Source: Viscum album
Lineage: Eukaryota > Streptophyta > Magnoliopsida > Santalales > Viscaceae
Direction of reading: 5' to 3'
Length of the DNA stretch: 64,000 bases
Assembly: GCA_963277665.1 (NCBI GenBank)
Contig: OY728160.1
Location: forward strand, 45,058,605 to 45,122,604
In this document: one piece after another, positions 47,110 through 62,159 of the stretch
How the letters are laid out: the number at the start of each line of letters is the position of its first letter
Position numbering within the stretch: the first letter of the stretch is position 1
Notes under the pieces: model-generated
The model's input: only the letters and a program-made list of their open reading frames with translations
The model's database searches: none
What the model was told of the DNA's origin: nothing
Position numbers and translations under genes: made by a program

Positions 47110-48782
47110 TCCAACTCAAATTATTCCATCTATGGTGTCCAAATGATGATATCCCATGTGAAAACCTTGTAATTAAGTGAAAATAGAACAAACTAACATT
47201 TGAGTTTTTATTAGGTATTGAATGTGGTGTCCCAAATCTTTATTTTGGCTTGGTACAACAATCAAACCATTATGAAAATCAAATAGGTCTCCCAAAGAGA
47301 ACCTTTTTCACTCATCTAGAGGTAAAATCCATAGTTCTCAATGATCCCATCCCAAGCATACCTACTATCACCCCAATCATATTTACAGTCATCAAAACAT
47401 TAACACAATGATAAGAGAGTCCTTCCAAGGAATCCCTATGTCAGATCCACTTTTATCTCGCTTGAAAAATAAGGTAAAATCATTTTAAAGAGGAAATAAT
47501 TTATAAAACTCCTCAACATAATGTTCATTTCATTTAATTTGACATTTATATCAATTTTTGGAATTAGACTAATAAAATTTCAATTAAAAACCTAAAACGA
47601 AACATATGGGTAAGAATTAACACCTATATAATTCACATAGACTGACCAATTAAATTATGAAATGAAGAATAAGGATTACTCAAGGGATTTAACATGTGGT
47701 CTAACCCCATAAGGGTGTTAAATAAGATATGGAAAAAGGGAATTTATGCTCGAAAGGTAATGAAATGATTTTTTATGTGCAATAAATAAATTTGATAAGG
47801 ACATGGTGTTCATTATCTACTATTATGGGTTTTAATTAGAATAGTGAGGTCTCCTGTAAAATTAAATTAATAAAAAAGTGGTGTCATCAGAGTGGTCCAT
47901 ATCATGGAACAAAAATACATATTATGTAACATAATGAAAATGGGGGAAAAAACCTATACTTCCTACCATATCCTCATAGATCGTATCTCTTATAGTGTTG
48001 ACCTTTGATTCAATCTATGTTGGAAGAAATCAAGGAAATCATCAATTGACCAATGAATGGGGAAAAAGAGCTTGACCAATGATTGATCAACTAATGATAT
48101 ATGAAGCTTGGAATAGATGGGAGAGGATTGATGAGGTTACTCATATCTTTTTGTTGGATCTGGCAGTGAGTAAAACATTTGGAAAATGAGGGAGAATGAT
48201 CGATCCCTCTACTGAGAGGGAGGAGAGATCCACATTAAGAATAAGGAGTTTCCAACTGAAAATTAATAGGTACAGTATGAAAGAAATTTTTAAATAATTT
48301 TATATGGAAAAAAAATAAAATTTCAACATCAAATATATTGGTGCATGGTTTGGCTGCACAGTTGGAAAAAACATTGCACCAACTATGTGAAAAGCCACTA
48401 TTTCAAGGGGAACCTTGTATGATTAAGATCGTAGTTTATCTAACCATATTAATACCATTGAAAATTATACTACCATGATGTCTGAAATTTTTGATCAACC
48501 ATGTGCATGGGACCATAGGTTTTCAGACAAATATTGTGGCCCCTAGGTCCCCACTGTCTGCAACAACATGGTTTTGGGAAACCATGTGGGATGGGCTGTA
48601 TGGTCTCTAAAATCCATGTATCCCAATCTTCATCTTTAGTTTTTAGGGATCCATGATCCCAACCCACCCTGGATGCCACTTATACATCCTTCAATTCATT
48701 AGGAATTATTATTGGGGAGAGATAAAAAAATTTTAACTGAAAATGAATGGCTTTTACCTTGGAGAAAAATTGGTATGTTGCA
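47110..48782 (-). repeat. Right LTR of outer element, right part
   Basis: Colinear with 13,940-15,613 of the left LTR. Matching blocks include GGATTACTCAAGGGATTTAAC near 47,675 (ATTATTCAAGGGACTTATTA near 14,510), TATTGGTGCATGGTTTGGCTG near 48,336 (ATGGGTACACAATTTGGCCG near 15,170), the ATCTAACCAT block near 48,440 and CTTTAGTTTTTAGG near 48,630. It ends TATGTTGCA, on the minus strand TGCAACATA, against TGTAACATC in the other LTR. The frame 48,470-48,679 is LTR sequence. Confidence 0.78.
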
Positions 48783-48787
48783 AATGG
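48783..48787 (-). repeat. Possible target duplication AATGG of outer element
   Basis: AATGG follows the right LTR end. AATGA precedes the tentative left end at 12,961-12,965, a four-of-five match. The left boundary is uncertain, so this is only suggestive. Confidence 0.3.
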
Positions 48788-51700
48788 ATTGGATTAGGAT
48801 TTATAGAATGAAATCATTAATTATTTTGTTTGAGTTGTGGCCACTCAGGTGGTGTCTTCAGTTCCACATGAATGACTTGGAATATAAGGTCTAATATGAG
48901 GAATCATGGTGGAAAGTAAATAGTTTTGGTAGAGATGTTCTTTATTAATCTATCCCTTGAGTGGACTTATCCTTTTTTACTATTACTGTATTCAGAAATG
49001 GATTTTCTATTGTATATGTACATGTACACCAATAGAGTTTCATTCATTTTATGATGGAAACACTATTCTTCTTATATTAAATAATGGAATGTATTTACTT
49101 AGGTAGTGGTTTAAGGTATATATAATCATTCATTTCATGTTGATGAGAACCTCAAGGAGATAGTTGGGCTTCATTTGATAGGAATGTTCACAATTCTAGC
49201 CAAGGGATCGTGGGGCAGATGTAGTAATATCACCCCTTTGTTGATATCCACTGTAATGACATAGATCATGGTTTCAATACTATATATATAATATAAGTGG
49301 GATATGGACCATAGAATCGGTTTTGGTGGATGGATTACTGTTTTCATTTTCATTTATCCTCATATTTCATATTTATTCTACAATCTATGTATGTATATTC
49401 ATTATTATTGTGTTTCATTCATTTATGTATATGTATTATGTTTCCTGTTTGGGGTTCTTCGTGTATTTATTTCCTGGGAGTTGGTCTCGTCATACACATA
49501 TTAAAATTATGTATATCATATTTATAAGTGACCAACATGATATGTAGTGGTTAGGAATGATAAATAACTGTGTTTTATTATTGATCGGAACATGAAGAGC
49601 ATAGAAGTCATCTCAGATATGTATTATTTAGCATGACTATAGGAATAAGTTCATTTCTAAGAGAGGAATTGGTGTTATACCACCATAATAGTAGTGAGGT
49701 ATTATTTTTTCTATGAATTGGATGTTGCTTTCTATAGATTTCATCCTTAAAACTGTATAATTAGGTATATCATAACATAAGTGGTGGGTGTGTCACATTC
49801 AAAGAACTTGAGGATGGTTTTGGAGACATTTTATATAGTATCAAACTATTTTCTAGAATTATCCCTTCATAAATTATAAGGGTTAACTCTTGGGTGAGAG
49901 ATTCATTTAATGATATATCTCTAGTAGAATGTGTTGCAGTTTCTACCCTAGAACCATAAATTTAGATTTTATATTGAAAATATTTAAATACATTGATATT
50001 AATTAATATAATCTCATAGGAAATGTATTCTATTATGTAACATTAATATTAGTTTTTCCCTGAGTATTTTTCACATAAAAGGATATAAAAGATCCCCACT
50101 ATAATGAAATATTGGGGTATAATAATCTTTTTATTAGTAAATAAATTGAATCATTCGATTTGGTTAGAGGTAAAACCATTGCACAACACGAATTCCCAAG
50201 GTTAAGTAGCCCATAGACATTGCTTGATGTACAAGTGTAGTTCCATTCCTACATTTTGTTGCCTATGTCACTTGATTCACATCATTCCTGGATCACCACT
50301 AGCATCATAATTCTTTATGGGTCCATCCAGTATTCGATAATTGGCCTTTTGGGTGTAAAATTATAGGTTATACCAATTAGAGACCACCCCAACTGCACCC
50401 TAATAAAATGAGAACCTTGACGTGTTATGAAAATATTTATATCTATATATATGTCCTATGGTTTGATGGAATCAATATAATGGGTCACATATATTGTTTT
50501 CTTATCATATATTTTATTTTCATAGTATATTATGGTTTCTATTTATGATTTTCACATGTGGTAATTTGTATGAGAGTTGGTTATGTTCATGGTCCCACCA
50601 ATTGGAAGTCATCATGTTATATCTTTAATTTCGTAATCTTATCAGTGAATTTTTTTCCATTATTTAGAAATGAGATTATTAATAATTTTTTACCATTAGC
50701 CTTCCCCTATGATGTATTGAAAAAAAAGATTATATTACAGAGTGGGAATTTGAAGGAGGTATTTACCCGATGTGTGCCTTGTAATATTACAATATTCTAG
50801 TCTTAGACCCTACTCCAGTGTGTATAATTCCATATCAAAATATTCCAATATGTTTAAACACTACAGATATTCATAATCTAATTTAAATTCAATTTTAAAT
50901 TTTTATATAGAATAAATATAAATATTGATTCCAAGGAATAAAAATTATTCAAGTTTTGTGCTGATAATAAAAATTCAATTACTATTTATTCCAATTGTAT
51001 TATACATGATTTTCATTGTAAAATAAATCTGTATTCACATTTCTACTATAAAAATAGTTTTCAACATAGTATATGATCTACCCACTATAAATGAGGTGGA
51101 CTAAAGAAGGAGGAATGATCTTCATCATGAATGGTTTATTATGTATATCAATTCCCTAATATTGTTACTAATACAAATATATGGATAAAAAATACCCCCA
51201 AACATATTTTAAAATATTTGTAAATCCAACTTCTCCAAAATCTTTTATCCCTCCAGTATGACTCTAGTGGAGTGATAATTGAGACTCTAAACTACTTGCA
51301 TGCATTGAAACATATGTCTCTCCCCAAAATACTTCAAGATGGTTCCTCATACAATATAATAACAATTTTTAATATATGAAATATAATATTCAATATTTTA
51401 AAAAACATATATAATTAAAACCCACAACATTTATTTCAACATCATAATAATTAAAACTTTCACTATTATGCTTCATATAATATTTGTGAATGAAATTATA
51501 AAACATTGTACACTATGTGAAAAATGACTTAATAAAATATAAAATTGTACAATGGAATAATAGACCCCTTGCATTGAACCGAAAAATAATATTAAATTCT
51601 TGTAATTCATATTCTGTTTGATTTATAATTGAAATAAAAAATACATTGAAAGTGAAATAATTAATTAGAAAAATATTTTAATATTCTAAATAATGTGTAA

Positions 51701-54700
51701 TGAACCTTGAGAGAAATTTATAAAGATGAAAATGGAAAAAATATTACATATTTTGATGATTAATTGAAATATTAACATTATATCATAAACATAACTTTTT
51801 TAAATAGTAACATGACAAATCAAATAGAAATATAATCATTAATATAAAAAATTATGCATCTATATAAGTAATATTTATGAATGATTATTTATCCAAATAT
51901 ATATATATATATAGTATAAAATAATTACTCTATCAATATTACAAAATGTATATTTCATTATAAATTTTTAACCATAAAGGTTTTAATTATTTTTTTAAAT
52001 AGAAATAATTTTACAATAAAGAAATTTTATAATTACCTAAATTATAATTTAATAAAAAAGAAACAGATTCCTTTTTTGAAATCAACATTTAAATTTATTT
52101 AGGGTGATGTTTTTAAATTTTCATACATAGTAAAATATGTAGGTAAATTTTATAACATGGTATTTTATAACAAGGTAAGGACATATAAAATTTATCAATG
52201 CTATTTGAAACCATAATATCACACCCATATGCATCAATTTATATACACAATTACACAAATTAATACTTTTTTATAGTCTTTAGTAATAATAAAATTATGA
52301 AAATAAATATTTTATTTTAAAACAACCCTCCCATCACCTATATTTACACCCATATTCCACCCATACATCTTTATTTCCAGAATCACTTACCATTCCAAAT
52401 ATCCGCCAAAAACCATTCGAAAAAATGATCTAGATATTTTTTGAAGTTGCTAACTCATTATAAGAATATCCCACGAATATATAAGGTGATTTCATATAAA
52501 ATTTATAATAGAAGAATGCGATTTTTCAAATTTAGTGCATTTAAATTTCATTTTTTTATTCCACGACCTCCCACTTTAAAATTTTAACAAAATATCACTA
52601 CGTAATGTAAAATATATAATTATAAAAACAAATAAATTCAATCCCATTGACTAATTTAATTGTTTAAATGATTGAAAAAATATTCTCATTTATTATAAAT
52701 TGTTACCATAGTAATAAAAAATAATTGTGAAAATCAAAAACTATTTTAGAAATATGTATATCATTTAAAAAATCGTTCTAGATGTTATAAACTCTTGATC
52801 AAGGTCAAATTACCAAAATTTCTGTAACAGAGACATTGTGGGTCAAATGGAAAAATAAAAAACTTATGATTGATATTAAATATTAATGAATTATATAGGA
52901 TAAATCAAAAAATATAAATGAATTATTCTAAGTAAAATAAGTAAAAATAGGGATCCTATAAATATAATTAACCTAAGATGGTTATATAGGTATTAATTGA
53001 TTATTTTTAAAATAGGAATATCATCAATGGGTTTTCTCAAGTCAAACTCATTTTATTCAGATATATAATTACTCATCAAACATGAAATTCTATGTTGAGT
53101 ATAGTTTTCCAATCAAATGTATCATATTTTTTACCCTATTGTTATGAATCTAAAACTCCTTATAAAATTATCATGTTTTATTTAATATTATTACTTAAAT
53201 ACATTTCACTGATATGTATAAAATCTACTCTTCATGTTTCATATTTATCAACTAAAACCATGTTATTTTATACCGAAAATATTATATTAATACTTCTATG
53301 TGAAATATATATTTTTTCATTAGGTGTTTATTTTTATTTCAATTAATTAAATTTTTTCCCTTTTTATCCTCTCATGGTTCTTTAATACTATTTAAAATAT
53401 CTTGAAATTTATTTCTTTCAACCTCTATACAATTTACTATATTCTTCTTCATGTTTTATCAAGGTTATAATTATTTCATTTAATGTATTAAGTTTTTAGA
53501 CATTTGTTATGAAAAAAATATATTACGATACATTTAATGTAACATTTTGAATATGATTTTAATGGTGAGTAAAATAATTATTGTTCTAAAATCATTACCA
53601 AATATTCTATCCATGACTTACCCATAGGTATAATTATTAACTCTAGATGATCCATCAACTATGATTATGATATTTCATTATGTCTTATAAAATTAACTCC
53701 ACAATGATATATATCATTTGGGGTAGTATAATTTTACCATTATCTGATAAAATATTTTACTACACCTCAATATATTCCTTATAAAATTGTTTTATAACTC
53801 ATTTTATTTCCAAAAGATAAAACTATTATGATATTAAAAGATAAAGGGTCATTTTCATGTGGAAAACAGATGATTTGATTATCATTATGCAACACGTGGG
53901 CATTAACATATTCATCCGTCAAAATGAAAGGTTAAAAATTTATATCTTAGGAGGTCAATAAGTTATAAATGTTTATAATTCAGTCAACAATGATTTAAAT
54001 TTTATAGGAGGAATTATTTTGTTAATTATGTTCTTAATTTTATGTCTGGAAATTATATTAGTATATTTCCCCATAATTTTTTTATTATGTTATATTTAAT
54101 CACTGATATAAGTTATGATTTTCTATTCATATGCATGTCTCACATTCCAGAGTCATATAACCATAACATTTAATTTTTGAGTTCTTATTCATATAACATG
54201 ATACATAGAATTATTTCATGATGATCTATTTATGGTTCTAGTTTTAAATTCATGGATTTATTATTATTCCATCATTTCTCATGTTATTTATTCTTATTCG
54301 TCTCATTATGGATTCCCTATATCTGGAATTTCAAGAAACTCATTTCCATAGTTCCCTTTTTCAAGAAGAAATGAAATATAATATTCTGATGTTATTCGTG
54401 GAATTATTTATAAATAATGGTACTAAAACTAATTTATACATTATCATAAAATAAGTTGGGTGGGTAACTAATATCAAAATTCACTATACTATTGGGTGAA
54501 AGAATATTATATTGTTGTGATTTGTAATGTCATGTCATTATAAATGACGAAAATTATATGTATTCTTGTTTATTCATACCAAATATCTAGGTGTTGAGTT
54601 CCTTTGGAGTGGAATAGAAAAGTAATAATTTTCTAGTTATAAATATAATTTTTTTATGTTGTTGGTAATTGTCATAAATGTCTTCATATAAATATTGCTA

Positions 54701-57700
54701 AAATATTTTTGGAAATATTAATATAGACAATGGTCTTCCGATTATGTATCTTTTTAGTTATTGAATCATAATTTAATTTTAGTAATGTTAGATAGAATAG
54801 GTTGGAATCTGTCTATGATTTAGAAAAACTTTTGATCAAATTTATTTTAATGTTTCAATATGACATTGAATTGGGAAGGGGTATGTGTATTGAAAAATTA
54901 GAAAATGGTTCCGTAATAGAATATCTAGTTACTGGTTTTATGAAAATCATGTTATCATAATAGTAATTTGAATACAATATTTGGCTTATATATGAATTGA
55001 CATCGGACTAGAATTTCATTATGAAACACTAATCAGTTTGGTTGTATTGTCGATAGTGTGTGTGTGAAATAAATGAGAATGTAATATATTGATTTCATTA
55101 TAAACCCTTACATGTATGTCTTGATTTACATAAATAAACTATTATCTAGTTGAGTTGTATGTACTCATAATTTCTGGATCCAATTCTCCCAAACTACAAT
55201 CAAGTTATAGATACTTTAAGGCCTCTTATGTTTTTTTGTATATGTAAATACTAATGAATCAGGGAGAGTGTAAATATCAATTACTAAGGATGCTATATTA
55301 TTTGTATCACAATGAAAAATATCAATATAATATCATAAACATCAGGGAAAAGTAGATTAGACACACGGATTTATAAAATAGAGTTTACTATAAATAATAT
55401 ATAATCTACAATATATTATAATAAAATTGACCCATGGTGATCATACAAAAAATGTCAAAATTTGTACTAATGAATGACTTTTAAGATCATTGGGAGATAA
55501 CTAGAAGTGTGGTGAATCAGTGATCTTAAAAATTTTTATTTTTCTTTCGAAGAAACATTCACCACCAATTAATATTTGTTATATTTTATAGTCCGCAGAC
55601 ATCCAATACACAGAAAAATATGGACAATAATGATTTAAAAGGATTTTCTATCAACACAAGAAGGATACTCATTGATATGATATGGAATACACATATCTCA
55701 CATTACATTCTAAAAACCCTACAAGTACATATGAGATAGTTATATCCTCAAAACTCATGTTTTCAATTCTCCTCAATATTAATCATTGCCTCCAACGCCA
55801 AGGTGTCTCATATATTTTAAAATGATATTAAATATTGAATAAAATGATATTTCATCCATGAGTTGACTATTATTTAGATTCATAGTGTCCATAGTTCTTA
55901 TCCTTCTATTTTTCTTTCATAATATAAATTAAAAACATCAATTTTCATGAATGGTTGTGCATATAATGACGTCTCTCAAATCAATCATTATGAGAAAATA
56001 ATTTCACAATATACTTCTAAAATAACTTGTTCTTCCTCTCTCACTCTCATAAAAAATTTAGGTCCATCATTCCCGATCTTCTGAAAAATATATTCATTGT
56101 TAATTTTTAGTATATTTTCACCAATTCAAATGGAATAATGAATTATTTTTCATCCTTTTATTAAACTATTTCTTCACAGAACCCTTTGGATAATGATGCC
56201 ACGAATTTCTACTTTTTTAGAAATAATATTATAATAAAACAGTCATAAATATTTTAATTTTACTTCTTTTAAAGACCAAAAATAATTCCACACTGATAAT
56301 TGAGTTTTCATGGTCTATCATTCATATTAAAAATTACTTGTTAAAATCCATGTAAAATATTACAATGAACATGGTTTCCAAAAGCTATACTAAGAACTTC
56401 CTTAGACACAGTGTCATATTTCTTTCTTATCCCATGAAAATGTCCTCTTTACTAAAAATATCAATATTTTGGATCATGGTTTTATCAAACCACGTGATAT
56501 TTATTTTTTAATAAAAAAAATCACTTGAAAATAACATACTAATTTTTTATATCACTAAATCAATCACAATGTTTAATTATTTCACAAATTACCATGATGA
56601 AAATATTGAAAATCCATCATTAATTTTAATTAAATTTTTCAGAATTTGAATTTCATTAATGTTGAAATAATTTTTGTTAAATATAAAAACATTTTAATAA
56701 GAAATAGAGTTTATATAGTGGTATATGAAATTTTTATTGATTTATTTCTATAAAGATGATTCATATATGGTTCTTAAAAAAATATATAGAAAATAAATTA
56801 TTGTTATCAATTCACTATTTCATGCCCATAAATAAATAAATTAATGTTCATTAAAATTATTTTTTATTCTTAAATTATATAACTAATGTTTAAAAATGGT
56901 ATTATGGTGACTAAATATAGGGAAATTATTTTTATAGGACATATGGATCCCTGATAATGAAACCATGTCATTTCCATTTTTATGATATCTCTTAGTGTAA
57001 AATGATTTTTATAACAAGACAAGGACTTAGACAAAATCTCATCATTTTTAACAAAAAGTCATTATTGTTCCAATATTCATCTAAAAATAATTCTAATAAT
57101 GATAAAAACTATGAATTATATTAATTACTATAACCTATAATTATTTTCCAAACCTAACATGTGTTTCATTCGGATTTATTTATAGTAAAAAATGAAACAC
57201 ACACCTCAAATTCAGTAAAAACACTAATATTTATTCCTTACATAAAATACTCATTCTAAATGAAAACCATAAAAATAATAACATAAAATATCCATCTTAG
57301 CACTTCAACAAATTTCCAAAAACAGAATTTTCTCAAACATTGACTCAACTTAATACATGGTCTCAATAATATCTATTTTCAATATTTTCCATAAATAAAA
57401 TAACATATATCACTAGAAAAGTAAAAATTCTGTGAAATGCATCAATAAATATTAAATATATGATTTATTGGTTTATATAAATATAGTAAATATAGATATT
57501 GAATAATAATATCATTCTATCTATAAAAAGAGTTAAAATTTTTTAACATCTTAAAATATTTTTTTCTTTACCCTCCTGGATGAAATTATACCACTTATGA
57601 GTAAATATGAGAGACTAAATATTTTTAATAAATATCAAATAATCATAAATAATAATAACATATTCCAATATCAGTACTTTATCATAATATAAATTCAATT

Positions 57701-60700
57701 ATAAACTTAATATAGTATTGTAAGGATCATGCTAAATAATTAATTCTTTAAAGAGATTTATCAAAATTATTAAAAATAGTTTACTCCGGAACAAATATAA
57801 GTTCACAACTACAAATTTTATAAATTTAAAAAATTGTATTCTCCCCATAATTGATTAATATATCTCTCTATATGTTATTATTATCAATGGATACTCTCAC
57901 TATATTATATTATCCTACATTTATGGAAAAAACATAAAACTATTAACATAAATGAATATTTATGATTAAAATTATTCTCTAGAATTTTCAATAATATCCT
58001 AATATGTAATCATAGAATAGACTGGTACACAATTCCTTGTACATTATATGAGTTTGTGTAAACATCGAAAATAAAAAAAAATTCATTTAGTAATTTATAT
58101 ATAGACTACTTTATGTATTTTATTATTTGTTGAAATATTACAACATTAGTCCAATACTCTCCATAATCATCATGTTAAAATAATACTAGACCTAAATTTA
58201 TTTTAGTATCAAATACAAAACAACATTATTTTATATATTTATAATACATTAATTATCATATTCAAAGAGTAGTGGTAACATATAATTAACTTTAAAATAT
58301 TTCTACAATATTTACACCCATATTAATTTTCTATACTCATTTTTGGTTGCAACGTACTCTACATTATCAGTTCATAGTGTAATAAAATTAAATATAATAA
58401 TATTCCAAGAAAATAATTAATCATTAAGAGAAAAATTTATACAAATGTGAATCACTTATAATAAAAAAAATAATAAATATTTATCTATTTATCCATCTAT
58501 ATTAATCAAAACCCCACTAAAATATATTATTTAAACACCTATTGTGACTTTAGTAAACCTCTGAAATTTTCTATGATTCACTAAAATTGTATTCTTTAGG
58601 ATGACTTCGGTTCCTGAAACAATGTGTAAGAACAAAGAAAATATTACGTCGTGTGTATTTTACATTAAATAGACATCCAATCATTTTTAAATACAACATT
58701 CAATAGACATATTTTCATTATTGAACAATGGATAATTTTGTTTCCACTTAAATTGATTTCAAAATACTCATTGAATGCTTCATATAAAACATTTTCAAGA
58801 GTTCCCAAATGTAATTCACTATAAAAATAAAAATTACAAATTTTAATGAGAAAATTTAAGGCTAATAAATTAATTCATCTAGGAATAAAAATTTCTATCA
58901 AATTATTCATCTGCATTGAAAACATATCACGATAATTTTCATTACTTCAAAAAATAAGATATAATCTGCATAATTAAAAACTATTAGAGATTCACTTTTC
59001 AACTTTAATATGGAGTTCTATTTACAATATTCCATTCCAAGAATAAAACATCATGATAATGTTGTAGGGATTATATAAATCCTTATGGGGCGAGATGTAT
59101 AAAAAAATAAATCCTTATTTAAACTACATGTATAATTTTTATCTTTTTAAACAATGAAACCATAGTTTTTATCAGTGAATCTCACCTCTTATAGATCCCT
59201 AGTGAGGATGACATACTTGACATCCAACTGAAAAATATTAAATTTTAATTAGATTGTAATAATAAAAAATAGTCATGTTTTTTCATAAATTATAACTAGT
59301 TTAGAGATGTGATAAATATATAATAATTCAACCAGATAATTTCCATTAAACAGTAATGATTCATTATTTCTCACTAATTCACATTGTTCATTAAATTATT
59401 TTTTGATGAAAATTCTTTCTTCTGAGGAAATTATTCTAATTTGGATTGGGTACCAACTCTCATGTGTGATTCCTCTCAAAATAGTCAAAATCATCTATTA
59501 TAGAATCAAAACACTCTTGCTGATTAAATTATTCTTCCAGATTATTATCTTAACATTTATAAAATTTTGACGTACGAGTTGTCTTCCATAATGTTCTCCT
59601 AGTTCAAAAATATTATAATTGATATATAATGATGTTTTGTACCTCCAAATTATTTTACATCCCTAAAAGAGACACATGATATTGTTCATAATAACATAAA
59701 ATGGGTAAATAATCATCCTCAAACTGTTCATTTTATGTGTATTATCTTTCTCTTAAATATCATGTAGTTTTTAATTAAACCATATCATCAAATGAATTGA
59801 AAAATTCTTTATCATGTACTACTTTTTTATTTCAATATTTTGATACCATGACATCACATGTATTAACAGTCCTTTTATTTTTATTTTTATTTTAGTGTTA
59901 TACAATTTTATTTCGAGGTTATCCTAGGAAGATCTAATCCACTCCTAAATTTTTAACGTTCCCCATAATTTACCTTTTGAGATGATAAAAATATGATTTT
60001 TAAATGAAACAGTATAAATTATACTAAAAAACGACAATTAATGAATATAATGAGGCTACATGATTAAAATCATACCAAAAAATGTATTTTCAATGTGAAC
60101 TTATATACCTATAATTTACGTCAAAATATATCAATGTGTATCAATATTGACCAGCATAGCCACTCATATCTCCCCAAATAATATGTTCTTTGATTCAAAA
60201 ACACATTTTCATTATGGTGTGTATGGAAAAAATAAATTTCCTTTATGATTTTATTCTCCAAGAGATAAATTTCAAATATACCATTTGTAAATGCAGACCC
60301 ATTGTTTTTCTAGATAATATTTTTTAAAAATCCACACCCTTTTTATTTCATACTTTAAAAAAACATTAATAATTCATTAGACTAGTGCTTTATCAACCAT
60401 ATAGAATGAATATTTTGAATCTCTCAATAGATGTGAGGGAGTTATTTTCCCCATTGATTGATTTCCACATCATGGGGCTACACACATCGGAATAAATGAT
60501 CTATAAAGGTTGAGTAGATTCAATATTCATTTCTTATATGAAGAGTAACCATTTTTTACTTTAAGAATGTTTAGAAAAAATATTTAATTGCATTTTTAGA
60601 AAGGTACATCATGAAAATTTTCTCCATTGGTATTAAATTTTATTTTATTTATTCAAAGAAAACGAATCATTTGATGCTGCAATTCATTACCTCCATGGAT

Positions 60701-61900
60701 TCTTATATAGCATGGATATTATATATAACCAATAAAATAAATTCATAATATAATGATGTTATCTTTTTTACACTCTTATATCTACATGATTAATAAAAGA
60801 GAAACAAGAACTACTAAATTAAATTAAATTCCCATTTTCCCAGATATTTGTAAAACGTATCATATTTGTGATTTAATCAATTTATAAATAAATTTCTTTT
60901 GAATATTGTTCTTTAATCAAAATAAAATATTAACCCACTCATTTAATATGTAGTGACCCCTTTTTTTGAAATCTCACTAAGAATCTATTTCACTTTTCAA
61001 TTATAATTTATAAGGTTTAAGTCTCAATTCATATGATAGGAACATACACTATACATGATCCCTATATTTTACCCTATTAATCTTCCGCAAAAAAATATTT
61101 AACATTCCATTATCTCAATTTATACTTAGTTTAATTAGTATTTAGATTCAATTTTTTTTAGGATATTACATAGATAAGGAATTCATTTTCAATGTGACAT
61201 AGATATTAACATCTTCTATGTACAAATATTATAGATTTAGAACTATTATAAGAAACCTATCTTTATTTTTTAAATTGTTTTGATTATTTTAATTTATTAA
61301 GGGACTGAAAACCTCTATAAAAAACGTTCCAAGCCTCTTATTCATCTAATTTTAATGATAATTAAACAAGTATTTATTTTTTATCTTCCTAGATCCTATT
61401 TATTTAAAAAAATACATTGACAGAATATTTTTCATTGTATACGTCATTCTATCTAGATTAATGTACCTTTTTCATCACATAACTTGTCACTAGTGATGGG
61501 TCCTTTTTATACACCAAAATTACAGTGAACAATTAAACTGATATTTATTATATTGTATTTCTTTTGAGACTTTTTGATTCATCAATAGTATAAGTGTTTT
61601 CATTATGGATAGTGTTCTATGATTTTCCAAATATTTTTGTATAACAACCCCATTTTTCCTACATTACTCTTACATAATTTTATTGATAAACTACCTCAAA
61701 AATACAGAACAAGGATCCAATGGTTTTTTGGATCGTGATATAGATGTATATGTATATTAGATGGCACAATACAAGAGAGGGTGATTTGATTTTTTTTAAA
61801 AACATTGTATTTTACAACTTCAGAACAAACTTATTTTAAGGGGTCTTAAACTAATAGAATTCAAAATCAATAAAATTTACGAAAATGGTCTTGGATATAA
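48788..61900. other. Long AT-rich stretch without recognisable genes
   Basis: Thirteen kilobases with no coding motif, terminal repeat or RNA gene that I can support. To about 50,850 the composition is mixed; from about 50,900 the plus strand is A/C over T/G, with scattered reversals around 53,100-55,300. Frames at 49,171-49,547, 50,558-50,800 and 53,092-53,346 are short, hydrophobic and unmatched. It may be very old retrotransposon sequence. Confidence 0.5.
51897..51914. repeat. (AT)n microsatellite
   Basis: A run of about nine AT dinucleotides within AT-rich DNA, with no associated feature. Confidence 0.8.
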
Positions 61901-62159
61901 TAGATATGATGTGACGTAAAACTAGTAATATAAAATAATCATATTTTTATTGAATAATTTGATCCGAGTAATAAATTAGAGAAATATTCAACCATAAAAC
62001 ATATAGAATATATTAATACAATATGTATCAAAAGAATCATAATTGAAACAATTACAATTGAATTGAATATGAAAAGAAAGGGGAAACTATAAAATTCCAT
62101 TTTTAATACAAATAGAAGCGGAAATTTAAAATACATACAATTCTTTTAACTGAAAGATA

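Larger units (their letters stand above)
12966..48782 (-). mobile_element. Outer nested element: chromovirus-like Ty3/Gypsy
   Basis: Two homologous but strongly diverged LTR regions flank a minus-strand gag-pol remnant. The domain order read leftward is gag, zinc knuckle, protease, RT, RNase H, integrase and a chromodomain-like end, which is the chromovirus order (probably Tekay/Del-like). The right LTR is split by the Athila-like element at 22,200-47,104. The right end, TATGTTGCA at 48,782, matches the GATGTTACA end at 15,613 of the left LTR. The left end is approximate: LTR homology is clear from about 12,990 rightward, and TG at 12,966 is preceded by AATGA against AATGG after 48,782, an imperfect 5-bp duplication. 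Excluding the nested insert the element is about 10.9 kb. LTR divergence is much greater than in the inner element, so this insertion is the oldest. Confidence 0.75.

Noticed and set aside
48470..49547. Short frames around the right LTR end and flank
   Set aside because: The first is LTR sequence; the others overlap in three frames with no motif.
53092..53346. 84-codon hydrophobic frame
   Set aside because: No homology recognised and composition typical of random AT-rich DNA.
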